64,000 nt of DNA, taken from NCBI GenBank assembly GCA_963755705.1, contig CAVWKW010000003.1, forward strand, positions 372,001 through 436,000, in the 5' to 3' direction. The stretch is from JBARDN01 sp963755705 (lineage in GTDB: Bacteria; Desulfobacterota; Binatia; Binatales; Binataceae). The notes beneath the pieces were generated by a model that saw only the letters and a program-made list of their open reading frames with translations, did no database searches and was not told the DNA's origin. Positions 17,025 to 25,798 of the stretch are shown piece by piece; the stretch's first letter is position 1; each line of letters starts with the position of its first letter. The position numbers were made by a program, and so were the translations under genes.

Positions 17025-18074
17025 ATGAGACGACCATTAATCTTCGCAATTCTGGCGGGGCTTGCCGCAGTGCTGGCCGCGATAATCGTTTTCTCAGCCC
17101 TGAAACGGCGTGAGGCAGAGGTGCAAAAAGCTTTGGCGAGCACGGTGGATATCGTAGTCGCCGCGCACGATCTGCAACTCGGCGAAAGAATCGACGCGGG
17201 CGCGATCAAGCTTGCGCGATGGCAGCGCGATAGCGTGCCCGCCGGCGCCTTCACCGATCCTCAGGCGGTGATCAATTCGTTCGTGAGAATCGAGACCGTC
17301 GCAAATGAACCGGTGGTCGCCGCCAAGTTGTTCATGGGTGAGAAGACCGCCGGCGTGATGCCGCTTCTGATCCCCAACGGCATGCGCGCGATGGCGGTGC
17401 CGGTGGATGAAGTCAGCGACATCGCAGGCTTCGTACAGCCGCGCGCGCACGTCGATGTGCTCGTGTCGGTATCCGGTTCGGGCCGCGACCAGCCGTCGTT
17501 CTCGAAGATGGTTCTGCAGGATGTCGAAGTTCTGGCGGTCGCGCAGGAAATCGAAAAGAAGAACGACGATCCAGAGGAAGTCAAAGTCGTGACCCTGCTG
17601 GTGACTCCCGAGCAGTCCGAGAAACTCGCGCTCGCAAGCCACGAGGGCCAGTTGCGCCTTTCGATGCGCAATTACACCGATAGCAAGATCATCACGACCA
17701 GCGGCGCCGAAATGCGCGATCTAAAAAGCTTCGACCCGCCTGCCATTCACCTTCCCGATCAGACGATGGTCGCGCCGATGAGCCAGCAGCGCGCGCCGGT
17801 GCGTACGCTGAACGTGCAAATCATGCGCGACGGCAAGGCCGCTGAGTCAGTCTCATTCGTCAAGTCCGCGCCCGGCGCTCATAGCATGAGCATGATGCGT
17901 GCGCTGCCCGCTCCGGCCGCAGCTCGTTTCCCCGGTTGCGGCGGGACCGGTTGCCGACGCGGCTGCGCCTGGCGCGCGAGTCGTCGGCGTCGATCATGGC
18001 GCCGCCGATGGTGGCCAAGGCTCTGGGAGCCGACGCCAACGATTTTGCTCCGTCGTCCGATCCCCCCGCGTTAG
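17025..18074 (+). CDS. cpaB: Tad pilus assembly protein CpaB/RcpC, 3' end apparently frameshifted
   Basis: Periplasmic, inner-membrane-anchored component of the Tad pilus. An N-terminal anchor (LIFAILAGLAAVLAAIIVFSAL) is followed by an SAF/beta-clip domain (TVDIVVAAHDLQLGERIDAG) and the CpaB core with AMAVPVDEVSDIAGFVQPRAHVDVLVS. Up to about residue 300 the protein is normal. The last 45 residues of this frame are Arg/Trp/Cys-rich, as expected of an out-of-frame read. The other forward frames continue with VAAGPVADAAAPGA and then APPMVAKALGADANDFAPSS to a stop at 18133, just before the secretin's ribosome binding site. The true product probably ends at 18133. The core function should be intact either way. 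Confidence 0.85.
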   Translation: MRRPLIFAILAGLAAVLAAIIVFSALKRREAEVQKALASTVDIVVAAHDLQLGERIDAGAIKLARWQRDSVPAGAFTDPQAVINSFVRIETVANEPVVAAKLFMGEKTAGVMPLLIPNGMRAMAVPVDEVSDIAGFVQPRAHVDVLVSVSGSGRDQPSFSKMVLQDVEVLAVAQEIEKKNDDPEEVKVVTLLVTPEQSEKLALASHEGQLRLSMRNYTDSKIITTSGAEMRDLKSFDPPAIHLPDQTMVAPMSQQRAPVRTLNVQIMRDGKAAESVSFVKSAPGAHSMSMMRALPAPAAARFPGCGGTGCRRGCAWRASRRRRSWRRRWWPRLWEPTPTILLRRPIPPR

Positions 18075-18160
18075 CTCCGAATCCGGATGCAACCGGGTAC
18101 GTACCGGCGCCCAAGACTATTGCGATTCCGTGACCCAAGCGAAATCAAAGGGGAACAGCA

Positions 18161-19975
18161 ATGCAGTCCAGCAAATTACACGGAAACAGGTTCGGACTCT
18201 GGACGGTCGCGATTGCCTCTGCATGGGTGATCGCGATCGCCGGAGCCCGTGCCGCTTTTGCCGACGGCGACAAGCCGATCGCTCAGGTTCCGCTCACGAT
18301 CACGGCCGGCGAAACCTACACGGTCGATAACCTGGCGCTCGGCAGCGTGCCTGCGGTGCAGGTAATCGAGAATCCGCACGCGCTGGTAATTCACTCGGAG
18401 ATGCCAGGCAAGCTCATCCTGCTCGGGGCCGAACGCGGCCGATGGATCGTCGTCGTCACCCGCGCCGACGGCAATCAGGCCGCCTATGACGTCGTCGTGA
18501 ACAGCGTCGCAACGCCCGGTGATCCGCTCAAACCGGGCGAGAGTCCCAAAGCGACCAATGAGGGGCTCGCCGGCCCGCGTGCGGCCCAGTCATCATCGCC
18601 GGCACCGTCGATGGGATTGGCCGCCGCGCCGCCGGTTTCGGCGCCATCGAGCGAGATCGTGCCGATAGCAGGCGCGCAGGCTGCGCCGATGCCGGTGGCG
18701 AACTCGCAAATTTTTGGCTTCGCGCCCGCAGCGACCGCGGCGAAAATCTCACCGGGCTCGGAGGCTCCGCTCGGTACCTGGCGCAGCAATCCTGCGGTCG
18801 GCGACACCCACGACACCTCGCCGTCGGACTCCGGAAGTCCGGGCGCTCCGAACTACATGTCCGAGGATTCGGTCATCCTGATGCAGGGAACTTCGCGAGT
18901 GATCGATTTTCGCCGCCGCCTCATCCGCGTCTCGATTGCCGATTCCAAAATCGCGGACATCCAGGTGATCAATCCGTCGCAGATAAATCTGGTCGCGCAC
19001 ACGCCTGGCTTTACAACTCTGGCGGTATGGGACGATCGCGGCGATTACCAGGAGCGCCAGATCCGCGTCGATACGGGCGGCCACCAGCAGGTGATGCTCA
19101 ACTGTATCGTCGCGGAACTGGATCTCTCCAGTGCCGAGAATCAGGGCATCAACTTATCGCTGGCGCTGTCCAACTACGGCTTCTCGATCTTTGGAATGCC
19201 GGGCGCGGTCGCGACCCCCTATACCGCGGCGTCGCAGTTGGCGTCCTCGTCAACCTCTACTACTGCCGCGGGCGGAGTGCTGGGGCCCGCGGGCACGCTT
19301 ATTCCGCTGGTTCTGTCGCCGGGACTGACCTATGGGATCGCGGCCGGAAACTCGAACGTCCAGACGCAGAGCTTCTTTCAGTTTCTCGAGACTCACAATC
19401 TGGCGAAAATTCTGGCCGAGCCGCATCTGCTTGCCAACTCGGGTGAGCAGGCAAAGTTTCTCTCCGGTGGCGAGATTCCGATCGTAATCGCGCAGGCGCT
19501 CAATACCTCGATCGTGTTCAAGCAATTCGGCACCTCGGTTGATTTTTTGCCGACCGTCATCGGCCGCAATACGATCGAGTTGTACGTCAAGCCCGAGGTT
19601 TCGCAACCCAACTTTGCCGAAGGGGTTACGATGTTCGGATTTACCGTGCCGGCATTCGTGACCCGCCGCGCGCAAACTATGGTGACGCTGCGCGATGGGC
19701 AGACGCTCATCATCGCGGGGCTAATCCTGCACAACCCGGTCGCGACGATTAACAAGGTTCCTTATCTCGGCGACGTGCCGTACCTGGGCGGACTGTTCCG
19801 CACCACTTCGCACACGACCCAGGAAACCGACCTCGTGATGAGCGTCACGCCGCAGATCGTCGCGCCGCTTCCCGAAGGCGCGGAGGTGGATCTGCCGCAT
19901 GGCAGCAGGCTCGCGCCGGAAGATATCAAGACCCGCGAAATCAATCCGCCCGACGCCTCGAGGCCGCGGTTCTAA
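18161..19975 (+). CDS. cpaC: Tad pilus outer-membrane secretin CpaC/RcpA
   Basis: 604-residue secretin forming the outer-membrane channel of the pilus. A signal peptide (residues about 10-35, ending ARAAFA) is followed by a pilus N-terminal domain (VPLTITAGETYTVDNLALGS), a Pro/Ala/Ser-rich spacer of about 150 residues, a second N-domain with a BON-like region (DSVILMQGTSRVIDFRRRLIRVSIAD) and the secretin barrel with the diagnostic VPYLGDVPYLGGLFR. The long low-complexity linker makes it larger than the usual 450-550 residues. A purine-rich AAAGGGGAAC lies before the ATG. It sits between cpaB and cpaE in the standard order. Confidence 0.93.
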   Translation: MQSSKLHGNRFGLWTVAIASAWVIAIAGARAAFADGDKPIAQVPLTITAGETYTVDNLALGSVPAVQVIENPHALVIHSEMPGKLILLGAERGRWIVVVTRADGNQAAYDVVVNSVATPGDPLKPGESPKATNEGLAGPRAAQSSSPAPSMGLAAAPPVSAPSSEIVPIAGAQAAPMPVANSQIFGFAPAATAAKISPGSEAPLGTWRSNPAVGDTHDTSPSDSGSPGAPNYMSEDSVILMQGTSRVIDFRRRLIRVSIADSKIADIQVINPSQINLVAHTPGFTTLAVWDDRGDYQERQIRVDTGGHQQVMLNCIVAELDLSSAENQGINLSLALSNYGFSIFGMPGAVATPYTAASQLASSSTSTTAAGGVLGPAGTLIPLVLSPGLTYGIAAGNSNVQTQSFFQFLETHNLAKILAEPHLLANSGEQAKFLSGGEIPIVIAQALNTSIVFKQFGTSVDFLPTVIGRNTIELYVKPEVSQPNFAEGVTMFGFTVPAFVTRRAQTMVTLRDGQTLIIAGLILHNPVATINKVPYLGDVPYLGGLFRTTSHTTQETDLVMSVTPQIVAPLPEGAEVDLPHGSRLAPEDIKTREINPPDASRPRF

Positions 19976-19998
19976 CCGCCGCCGCATAGGAGGATCTC

Positions 19999-21213
19999 GT
20001 GTCAGTGCTCGGAGCAAATAACGAAACCCGGCGCGGAACGCTGCGCGTGTTCCTGATGGGCGACAACGCCGAGGTGCGCGGCATCGCGAAGACCGCGCTT
20101 TTGGCGCTGGGCGATCCTCCGCTCCAGATCGAAGAGGCCGGGCTTGGCGCTCTGCCTACCACCGGCGCGCCCGACGTTCTGATGGTGATGCTGGCGGGCA
20201 ATGAAGAGGCGAGCCTGCGCTGCCTGCAAAGCCAGGCCGGACAGATTCCGCGCCCCGTCATCTTCGCGCTGTTGCAGACCCGCTCGCCCGGCTTGATGAA
20301 GCGCGCGCTGCGTGCAGGCGCCGACGAGTTGCTGCTGGTCCCAATCGACCCCGGCGACGCGACTTGCGCGCTGCTGAAAATCAGCGAAGCGCGCTGGCGC
20401 TCGGACCGGCGCGATGGCGGCGTCGTCTGCTCCTTCGCCAGTATCGTCGGCGGAGTAGGAGTCACGACCCTCGTTGCGAACCTGGGCCTTGCGCTTTCCC
20501 AGAGCCAGAAGCGGGTAGCGTTGATCGATCTCGATCTTCAGACCGGAGGGCTTGCGGTGGTGCTCGGACTGGAACCCGAGGTCACGATCCTGCCGCTTAT
20601 CCGCGCGGACCGGAAGCTCGATTCGATGCAGCTCGAATCCGCGTTGACCAAGCATCCCTCCGGGCTCTACCTGCTGGCCGCGCCCAAAAGGATCGAGGAG
20701 GGCGAACTGGTCAGCGACGTGACGGTCGGCATTGTGATCGACCTGATGCGGCAATTATTCGATTTCGTGATTATCGATTGTGGCGATCATATCGATGAGA
20801 ACGCGGTCGCGGCGTGGGAGCGCTCGGAACACTTGTTCTATGTGCTGGAGCAATCGATCACTTCGGCGCGATGCGCATGGCGGTTCATCGATTTGTTCGA
20901 ACGGCTTGGGCTGACCTCGCTTACGCCGCGCTTCCTGCTGAACCGGCATCGCCCGATGCATCCGATCACCGACAAGCAGATCGAAACCACGCTTGGACGC
21001 GAACTCTACTCGCGAATTCCCGCCGACGATCGCGCGCTGGAACGCGCGGAGGTCACCGCTAAAGATCTGTGGCAAGTCGCTCCCGCCTCGCCGCTGGCGC
21101 ACTCGCTCGAGGATCTCGCGCGGCGTATCGCGCCTACTGTCATGCTGCCCGCGGCCGAGCCTGACGCTGGTTTTATCGCACGGCTAAGGTCCGCTTTCGT
21201 GACCCACGCCTGA
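19999..21213 (+). CDS. cpaE: Tad pilus localisation ATPase-like protein CpaE/TadZ
   Basis: 404 residues: an atypical response-regulator-like N-terminal domain (residues about 15-125) and a MinD/ParA-like ATPase domain. The deviant Walker A reads SIVGGVGVTTL, so the first Lys of KGGxGKT is Val and the second is also Val. The ParA-type Walker A' region VALIDLDLQTGG and the FDFVIIDCGD strand are kept. CpaE/TadZ proteins place the pilus machine at the pole and several members lack key ATPase residues, so this may bind nucleotide without turnover. The GTG start has a perfect AGGAGG 7 bases upstream. Confidence 0.9.
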   Translation: MSVLGANNETRRGTLRVFLMGDNAEVRGIAKTALLALGDPPLQIEEAGLGALPTTGAPDVLMVMLAGNEEASLRCLQSQAGQIPRPVIFALLQTRSPGLMKRALRAGADELLLVPIDPGDATCALLKISEARWRSDRRDGGVVCSFASIVGGVGVTTLVANLGLALSQSQKRVALIDLDLQTGGLAVVLGLEPEVTILPLIRADRKLDSMQLESALTKHPSGLYLLAAPKRIEEGELVSDVTVGIVIDLMRQLFDFVIIDCGDHIDENAVAAWERSEHLFYVLEQSITSARCAWRFIDLFERLGLTSLTPRFLLNRHRPMHPITDKQIETTLGRELYSRIPADDRALERAEVTAKDLWQVAPASPLAHSLEDLARRIAPTVMLPAAEPDAGFIARLRSAFVTHA

Positions 21214-21223
21214 GGTTTGAAAC

Positions 21224-22609
21224 ATGGGACTTGCACAGCGCCTGAACAACGCCAATTCCGGAGCCGCCGCCGCCGAGAGCGCGGCTGCCCCGAGCTCGCT
21301 TATCGGCGGCAGCGCCAAGCGGCGCAAGGATCCGCACGTCAACGGCTCCCGGCGGCTGAAAATTAAAGTTCACAACCGCCTGTTTGAGACTATCGACGTC
21401 TCGAAGCTCGAGTCGCTGGAACCCACCGCGATGTCGGCGAAAGTCACCTCGGCGATAAGCGAGATATTGAACGAAGAAGGCCGTCTGCTGACCGACGTCA
21501 ACCGCAGCCGTCTGGTCGAAGAGATCAAGAACGAGCTGCTCGGATTAGGTCCGCTCGAACCCCTGCTGCGCGACGACGACGTCACCGACATCCTGGTCAA
21601 CGGCCACGACCAGGTCTATGTCGAGCGCTTCGGCAAGCTGCATCCCGCCGACGTCCACTTCCAGGACGATCAGCATCTGATGCTGATCATCGATCGAATC
21701 GTTTCCCGCGTCGGACGCCGCGTCGATGAATCCTCGCCGATGGTCGATGCGCGCCTGCCCGACGGTTCGCGTATCAACGCGATCATACCGCCGCTCGCGC
21801 TTGATGGCCCGTCGCTGTCGATCCGGCGGTTCGGGCGCAAGCGCTACGACATCTCGGGTCTGGTGGAAAAGGAATCAATCACGTGGGAAGTGGTCGAGTT
21901 TCTGCTCGCCGTGGTCCGTGCGCGGCTTAACGTAATCGTCGCCGGGGGCACGGGCTCGGGCAAGACCACGATGCTCAATTGCCTGTCGGCGTTCGTGCCC
22001 GAAGACGAACGTATCGTTACGATCGAGGATTCCGCGGAGCTATCGCTCCAGCAGCCGCACGTGGTGCGCCTGGAATCCCGCCCGGCAAATCTCGAGGGCA
22101 AGGGCGAGATCACGCAGCGCGATCTGGTGCGCAACTGCCTGCGTATGCGGCCCGACCGGATCGTCGTCGGCGAGGTCCGTGGCGCCGAGGTCCTGGACAT
22201 GCTGCAAGCGATGTCCACCGGACATGACGGCTCGATCGCGACGGTCCACGCCAACTCGACCCGCGAATGCCTGGGGCGTTTCGAAATGATGATGCTGCTG
22301 TCGGGCGTCTCGATCCCGCAGCGCGCGATGCGCCAGCAGATCGCGTCGGCGATCAACATGATTCTTCACGTCAGCCGGCTGTCCGACGGCACCCGCAAAG
22401 TGATGAAAGTCTCGGAGATTACCGGGATGGAAGGCGACATGATCATGATGCAGGACCTCTATGAATATGTCCGCGGTGATCCGCGCCCGGACGGAAAGCT
22501 CTCGGGCCAGTTGCGCTCGACCGGAGTGCGCTCGCACTACGCGCCGCGGCTGGAAGCGGTTGGTTACAAATCTGACGCGCGCCTGTTCAAGGCGGCGCCG
22601 CAGCCATAG
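21224..22609 (+). CDS. cpaF: Tad pilus secretion ATPase CpaF/TadA
   Basis: 461-residue hexameric ATPase of the type II/IV secretion family that powers pilin assembly. After an Ala/Ser-rich leader come the N-terminal helical domain (LVEEIKNELLGLGPLEPLL), the PAS-like region, Walker A VAGGTGSGKTTML (about residue 238-250), the Asp box/Walker B area (RIVTIEDSAELSL, RMRPDRIVVGEVRGAEVLDML) and the His box (GSIATVHANSTRECLGRFE). It starts 10 bases after cpaE and ends 4 bases before tadB, consistent with one transcript. Confidence 0.95.
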   Translation: MGLAQRLNNANSGAAAAESAAAPSSLIGGSAKRRKDPHVNGSRRLKIKVHNRLFETIDVSKLESLEPTAMSAKVTSAISEILNEEGRLLTDVNRSRLVEEIKNELLGLGPLEPLLRDDDVTDILVNGHDQVYVERFGKLHPADVHFQDDQHLMLIIDRIVSRVGRRVDESSPMVDARLPDGSRINAIIPPLALDGPSLSIRRFGRKRYDISGLVEKESITWEVVEFLLAVVRARLNVIVAGGTGSGKTTMLNCLSAFVPEDERIVTIEDSAELSLQQPHVVRLESRPANLEGKGEITQRDLVRNCLRMRPDRIVVGEVRGAEVLDMLQAMSTGHDGSIATVHANSTRECLGRFEMMMLLSGVSIPQRAMRQQIASAINMILHVSRLSDGTRKVMKVSEITGMEGDMIMMQDLYEYVRGDPRPDGKLSGQLRSTGVRSHYAPRLEAVGYKSDARLFKAAPQP

Positions 22610-22613
22610 CGAC

Positions 22614-23573
22614 ATGGATCTGGTAATCGCGACGGCGGCTTTCGCGCTGGTGCTGGTGCTCGGCGGATTTGTTATCGCCCGGCATAAGGGCCTGCCGTGG
22701 CTCGGACGCAACGTGATGCGCCGGATGGCGCCGGCCAAGACCGTTTCCGCTGACGGGATTTTCCGCACCGGGCATCGGCGCAACAAGGAAGCCGCCACTC
22801 GAATCCTCGCGCGCCTGCTGCGCATCAACCTGGTCCAAAAGCTCGAGCAGATGATGTGGCAGGCCGGGATGTATCTGCCGGTGGCCGATATTCTGCTCGT
22901 GATCGTTTTGCTCGCTGGCGCTGGAATCGTGGCGGGCGGCGCATTCTCGAGCAATCCGTTGATTCCGGTTGGGATCGGTTTCGGCATGGGCATTCTGCCG
23001 CTGATGTACATCCGGCTGCGCCGCCAGCGGCGCCTGAAGGCGTTCGCGATGCAGCTTCCGTACGCGCTCGACCTGATCAAGTCGTCGATCGAGGCGGGCC
23101 ATTCGCTGCTGCGCGGCTTCCAGGTCGTGGTCGCCGAATTCGGCGATCCGATCGGCAGCGAGTTCCGCTCGGTGATCGAGCAGTCGCGTCTGGGATTGCC
23201 GCTCCCGCGCGCGCTCGAAGATATGCTCGAGCGGGTTCCGATCGACGACCTGCGGCTGCTGGTGGTCGCGGTCCGGGTTCAGTCAGAGGTCGGCAGCTCG
23301 CTTGCGCAGATCATAGGACGTCTGTCGGAGATCGTCCGCACGCGCCAGAAGATTCAGCAGCAGATCCGTGCGATGACGGCGCAATCGCGAATGAGCGGGA
23401 TGGTGGTCGGATGCCTGCCGATCGCGATGCTCGGCGCATTCAGCATCATCCAGCCTGCGTATGTTCACACGCTCTTCTACGATCCTTCCGGGCAGATGAT
23501 TCTCAAGGTCGCCGCGGTGCTGGACATCATGGCGTTCGTGACGATCCGGCAACTGCTCAAGGTGGAATTCTGA
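22614..23573 (+). CDS. tadB: Tad pilus inner-membrane platform protein TadB
   Basis: 319 residues from ATG 22614, 4 bases after the cpaF stop. An in-frame extension upstream lies wholly within cpaF, is Arg/Ser-rich and is rejected. An N-terminal membrane helix is followed by two helices around LLVIVLLAGAGIVAGGAF, a GspF/T2SSF cytoplasmic domain (LPYALDLIKSSIEAGHSLLRGFQ) and C-terminal helices. TadB and TadC form the platform that CpaF drives to extrude Flp pilin. Confidence 0.92.
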   Translation: MDLVIATAAFALVLVLGGFVIARHKGLPWLGRNVMRRMAPAKTVSADGIFRTGHRRNKEAATRILARLLRINLVQKLEQMMWQAGMYLPVADILLVIVLLAGAGIVAGGAFSSNPLIPVGIGFGMGILPLMYIRLRRQRRLKAFAMQLPYALDLIKSSIEAGHSLLRGFQVVVAEFGDPIGSEFRSVIEQSRLGLPLPRALEDMLERVPIDDLRLLVVAVRVQSEVGSSLAQIIGRLSEIVRTRQKIQQQIRAMTAQSRMSGMVVGCLPIAMLGAFSIIQPAYVHTLFYDPSGQMILKVAAVLDIMAFVTIRQLLKVEF

Positions 23574-23574
23574 A

Positions 23575-24510
23575 ATGTCGGCGATGTATATCACGCTCGC
23601 TTTCATCCTGCTGATGGGCGCGGCGATGGTGGCGATGTATGCCGCGCTGTTCGGCACCCCGCGTGTGCTTGACGATCGGATTACCGATATGGGCGTAAAG
23701 ATGCGCGTCGGTGTCCACGAAGGCGGCCTGCCAAGCGAGGTCGATCCTTCATTGTCGCGCGCGCTCTTCCGATGGGTTGCGCAGCGCCTGCCCGCGGCGG
23801 CGGTCGACTCTCCGAAAGCCGAAAAACTTGCGCACCTGCTCATGCAGGCGGGATATCAGCACTCGCGCGCCGCGCGAACCTTTCAGGTGGCGCGCGCAAT
23901 CTCAACCACTGTGTGCACGAGCCTGGCCTTAATAATAGCGCTCGCGGCAAACCGCTCGGGCGTGATGGTGATCATGGCGCTGGTCGCGGGCGCCGGTATC
24001 GGTGCATTCATCCCAAGCTTTTATCTGGGCCGCAAGGCGCGAAAGCGCCAACGCGCAATCGGTAGCCAGTTGTCCGACGTGCTCGATCTGCTGGTGGTAT
24101 GCGTCGAAGCCGGGCTCGGTTTGTCCGAAGCGATCAAGGTGGTAGGCGCCGAAGCGGAACGCCACGGCCAGGCGATTGGAAACGAACTCGCGCTGGTCTC
24201 AGGCGAACTCGCCGCGGGATCGAGTCTGGGCCAGGCGCTTCGGCAATTCGCCGATCGCACCGCGGTTGCCGATGTAAGGCCGCTGGCCGCGACCCTGATT
24301 CAGAGCGAGCAGATAGGCGCGCAGATCGGTCCCGCGCTGCGTTCGATTTCGGATTCGCTGCGCTCCGCGCGCAAGATGCGCGCCGAAGAGGCTGCCCAGA
24401 AGACCACCGTGAAGATCATGTTTCCGCTGGTGCTGTTCGTGCTGCCCGCGATGATGAGCGTAATCGTGGGGCCCGCGATGATTCAGATCATGCAGACCCT
24501 GACCAAATAA
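23575..24510 (+). CDS. tadC: Tad pilus inner-membrane platform protein TadC
   Basis: 311 residues with the same T2SSF fold as TadB: an N-terminal helix, a helix pair around TSLALIIALAANRSGVMVIMALVAGAG, the GspF domain (SDVLDLLVVCVEAGLGLSEAI) and C-terminal helices (IMFPLVLFVLPAMMSVIVGPAMIQIM). The ATG follows the tadB stop by one base. It is the last core Tad gene here; no tadE/F/G minor pseudopilins and no prepilin peptidase are found in the window. Confidence 0.92.
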   Translation: MSAMYITLAFILLMGAAMVAMYAALFGTPRVLDDRITDMGVKMRVGVHEGGLPSEVDPSLSRALFRWVAQRLPAAAVDSPKAEKLAHLLMQAGYQHSRAARTFQVARAISTTVCTSLALIIALAANRSGVMVIMALVAGAGIGAFIPSFYLGRKARKRQRAIGSQLSDVLDLLVVCVEAGLGLSEAIKVVGAEAERHGQAIGNELALVSGELAAGSSLGQALRQFADRTAVADVRPLAATLIQSEQIGAQIGPALRSISDSLRSARKMRAEEAAQKTTVKIMFPLVLFVLPAMMSVIVGPAMIQIMQTLTK

Positions 24511-24516
24511 ACAGGC

Positions 24517-24546
24517 TTGACGGGGCGTGCGCTATCGGTCTGTATT
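24517..24546 (+). promoter_or_regulatory. Possible sigma-70-type promoter before the TPR gene
   Basis: TTGACG (24517-24522) and TGTATT (24541-24546), 18 bases apart, lie in the 52-base gap between tadC and the TPR gene. The -10 box is a weak match, so this is only a candidate internal promoter. Confidence 0.3.
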
Positions 24547-24562
24547 GAGACCATAACGCGCG

Positions 24563-25048
24563 ATGGATGATAACGCATCAAAAACCCGCGCCTTCGAACT
24601 CTGGAACGAGGGCATGAAGCATTACCAGTTGCGTGACCTCGACGGCGCGATCCGCCTCTATACAAAATCGATCGAAGCCTTCCCCACCGCAGAGGCGCAC
24701 ACCTTTCGCGGATGGGCTTACCACACGCAGGGACGGGTCGACGACGCGATCGCCGAATGCAGGCGCGCGATCGAAGTCGATCCATCCTTCGGCAATCCGT
24801 ACAACGATATCGGAGCCTATCTGATAGCCAAGGGCGAGCTCGACGAGGCGATCGAATGGCTCGAGAAAGCCAAGCTCGCGCCGCGCTACGAACCACGCCA
24901 TTTTCCGCACATGAACTTGGGCCGCATCTATGAGGCCAAGGGAATGATTGGACGCGCGATCGAGGAGTTCGGGCAGGCGCTCAAGTTCCTACCCGACGAA
25001 CCGACCTGCGTCGCGACGCTCAAGCGGCTGCGCGCGATGCTGAATTAA
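24563..25048 (+). CDS. TPR protein at the end of the Tad locus (TadD-like position)
   Basis: 161 residues made of about four tetratricopeptide repeats (for example AIRLYTKSIEAFPTAEAHTFRGWAYHTQGRVDDAIAECRRAIEVDPS in outline). No signal peptide or lipobox is visible, so it is probably cytoplasmic, unlike typical TadD lipoproteins. Its place directly after tadC suggests a pilus role by association only. TPR proteins are protein-binding scaffolds; the partner is unknown. Confidence 0.75.
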   Translation: MDDNASKTRAFELWNEGMKHYQLRDLDGAIRLYTKSIEAFPTAEAHTFRGWAYHTQGRVDDAIAECRRAIEVDPSFGNPYNDIGAYLIAKGELDEAIEWLEKAKLAPRYEPRHFPHMNLGRIYEAKGMIGRAIEEFGQALKFLPDEPTCVATLKRLRAMLN

Positions 25049-25081
25049 TTCGCGCCGGCGCCGCCACGGAAGGAATCTCCG

Positions 25082-25528
25082 ATGCTCAAAGTTGGCGATC
25101 GCGCGCCGGAATTCACTCTTCCCGCACACGACGGCCAAATCGTCTCGAGCGTCAACCTGAGCGGACGCAGAGTGCTGCTATGGTTTTATCCCGCCGCAAG
25201 CACCCCGGGATGCACTGTTGAAGGACGCGGCTTCCGTGACCATCAGAGCTACTACGATGAGAGCGGCATCCAGATCCTCGGCGTCAGTTTCGACAGTACC
25301 GAGGCCAACGCGGCATTCGCGAAAAGTAACGGCTTCGCCTTTCCGCTGCTCAGCGACATCACGCGGGAAACCGCGCTCGCATACGGCGCCTGCGCCGATC
25401 GCAAGGCGGCGTCGCCGGATCGAATAAGCTTCCTGATCGACGCGGACGGTCATATCGCGCGCGTGTATGACCAGGTCGATCCCCGCGACCATCCCGCGCG
25501 AGTGCTGGCCGAGTTAATGGAAGACTGA
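25082..25528 (+). CDS. bcp: Peroxiredoxin of the BCP/PrxQ type
   Basis: 148 residues, normal for bacterioferritin comigratory protein, a thiol peroxidase reducing H2O2 and organic peroxides with electrons from thioredoxin or another thiol. The active-site motif PAASTPGC gives peroxidatic Cys44, with Thr41 and Pro37 in place. The resolving Cys normally five residues later is absent (CTVEGRG), and the only other Cys is Cys104, so it would act as a 1-Cys enzyme or use Cys104. GGAAGG-like purines precede the ATG. No obvious link to the neighbours. Confidence 0.9.
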   Translation: MLKVGDRAPEFTLPAHDGQIVSSVNLSGRRVLLWFYPAASTPGCTVEGRGFRDHQSYYDESGIQILGVSFDSTEANAAFAKSNGFAFPLLSDITRETALAYGACADRKAASPDRISFLIDADGHIARVYDQVDPRDHPARVLAELMED

Positions 25529-25798
25529 GCGACGCGCATCAAGGACCTCGGAAACGCGAATATCCGGCGTAGTGATAATCATCTCCTCTGACTGAGTATT
25601 TGTGCTCTTCATAGCTAATACCTATTGAGCGTCAACCCGATTATTCTATTGCAGTTTCCTATGCTCTTCGGCGGCATCGCGATGGCGTAATGTCAAAAAC
25701 CCGGCATCAATTTCGTTCATAACCGCCAAACGATTGAGTAATACGCGGTGTGGCAATTTGAATCACCGTGGCCTGTCAATTGCTACAATTGTTTCGTG
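25529..25798 (+). promoter_or_regulatory. Upstream region of activator 2 with a -24/-12 promoter
   Basis: TGGCCTGTCAATTGCT at 25769-25784 matches the sigma-54 consensus at GG (25770-25771) and GC (25782-25783), 12 bases apart, and at the TTGC element. A transcript would begin near 25795, only a few bases before the ATG at 25799. The palindrome ACAATTGT (25786-25793) overlaps the start region and could be an autoregulatory site. The rest of the 270 bases is AT-richer than its surroundings and holds no gene. Confidence 0.55.

Noticed and set aside
22461..22613. Upstream in-frame extension of tadB
   Set aside because: Entirely within cpaF and Arg/Ser-rich; ATG 22614 gives the expected N-terminal membrane helix.
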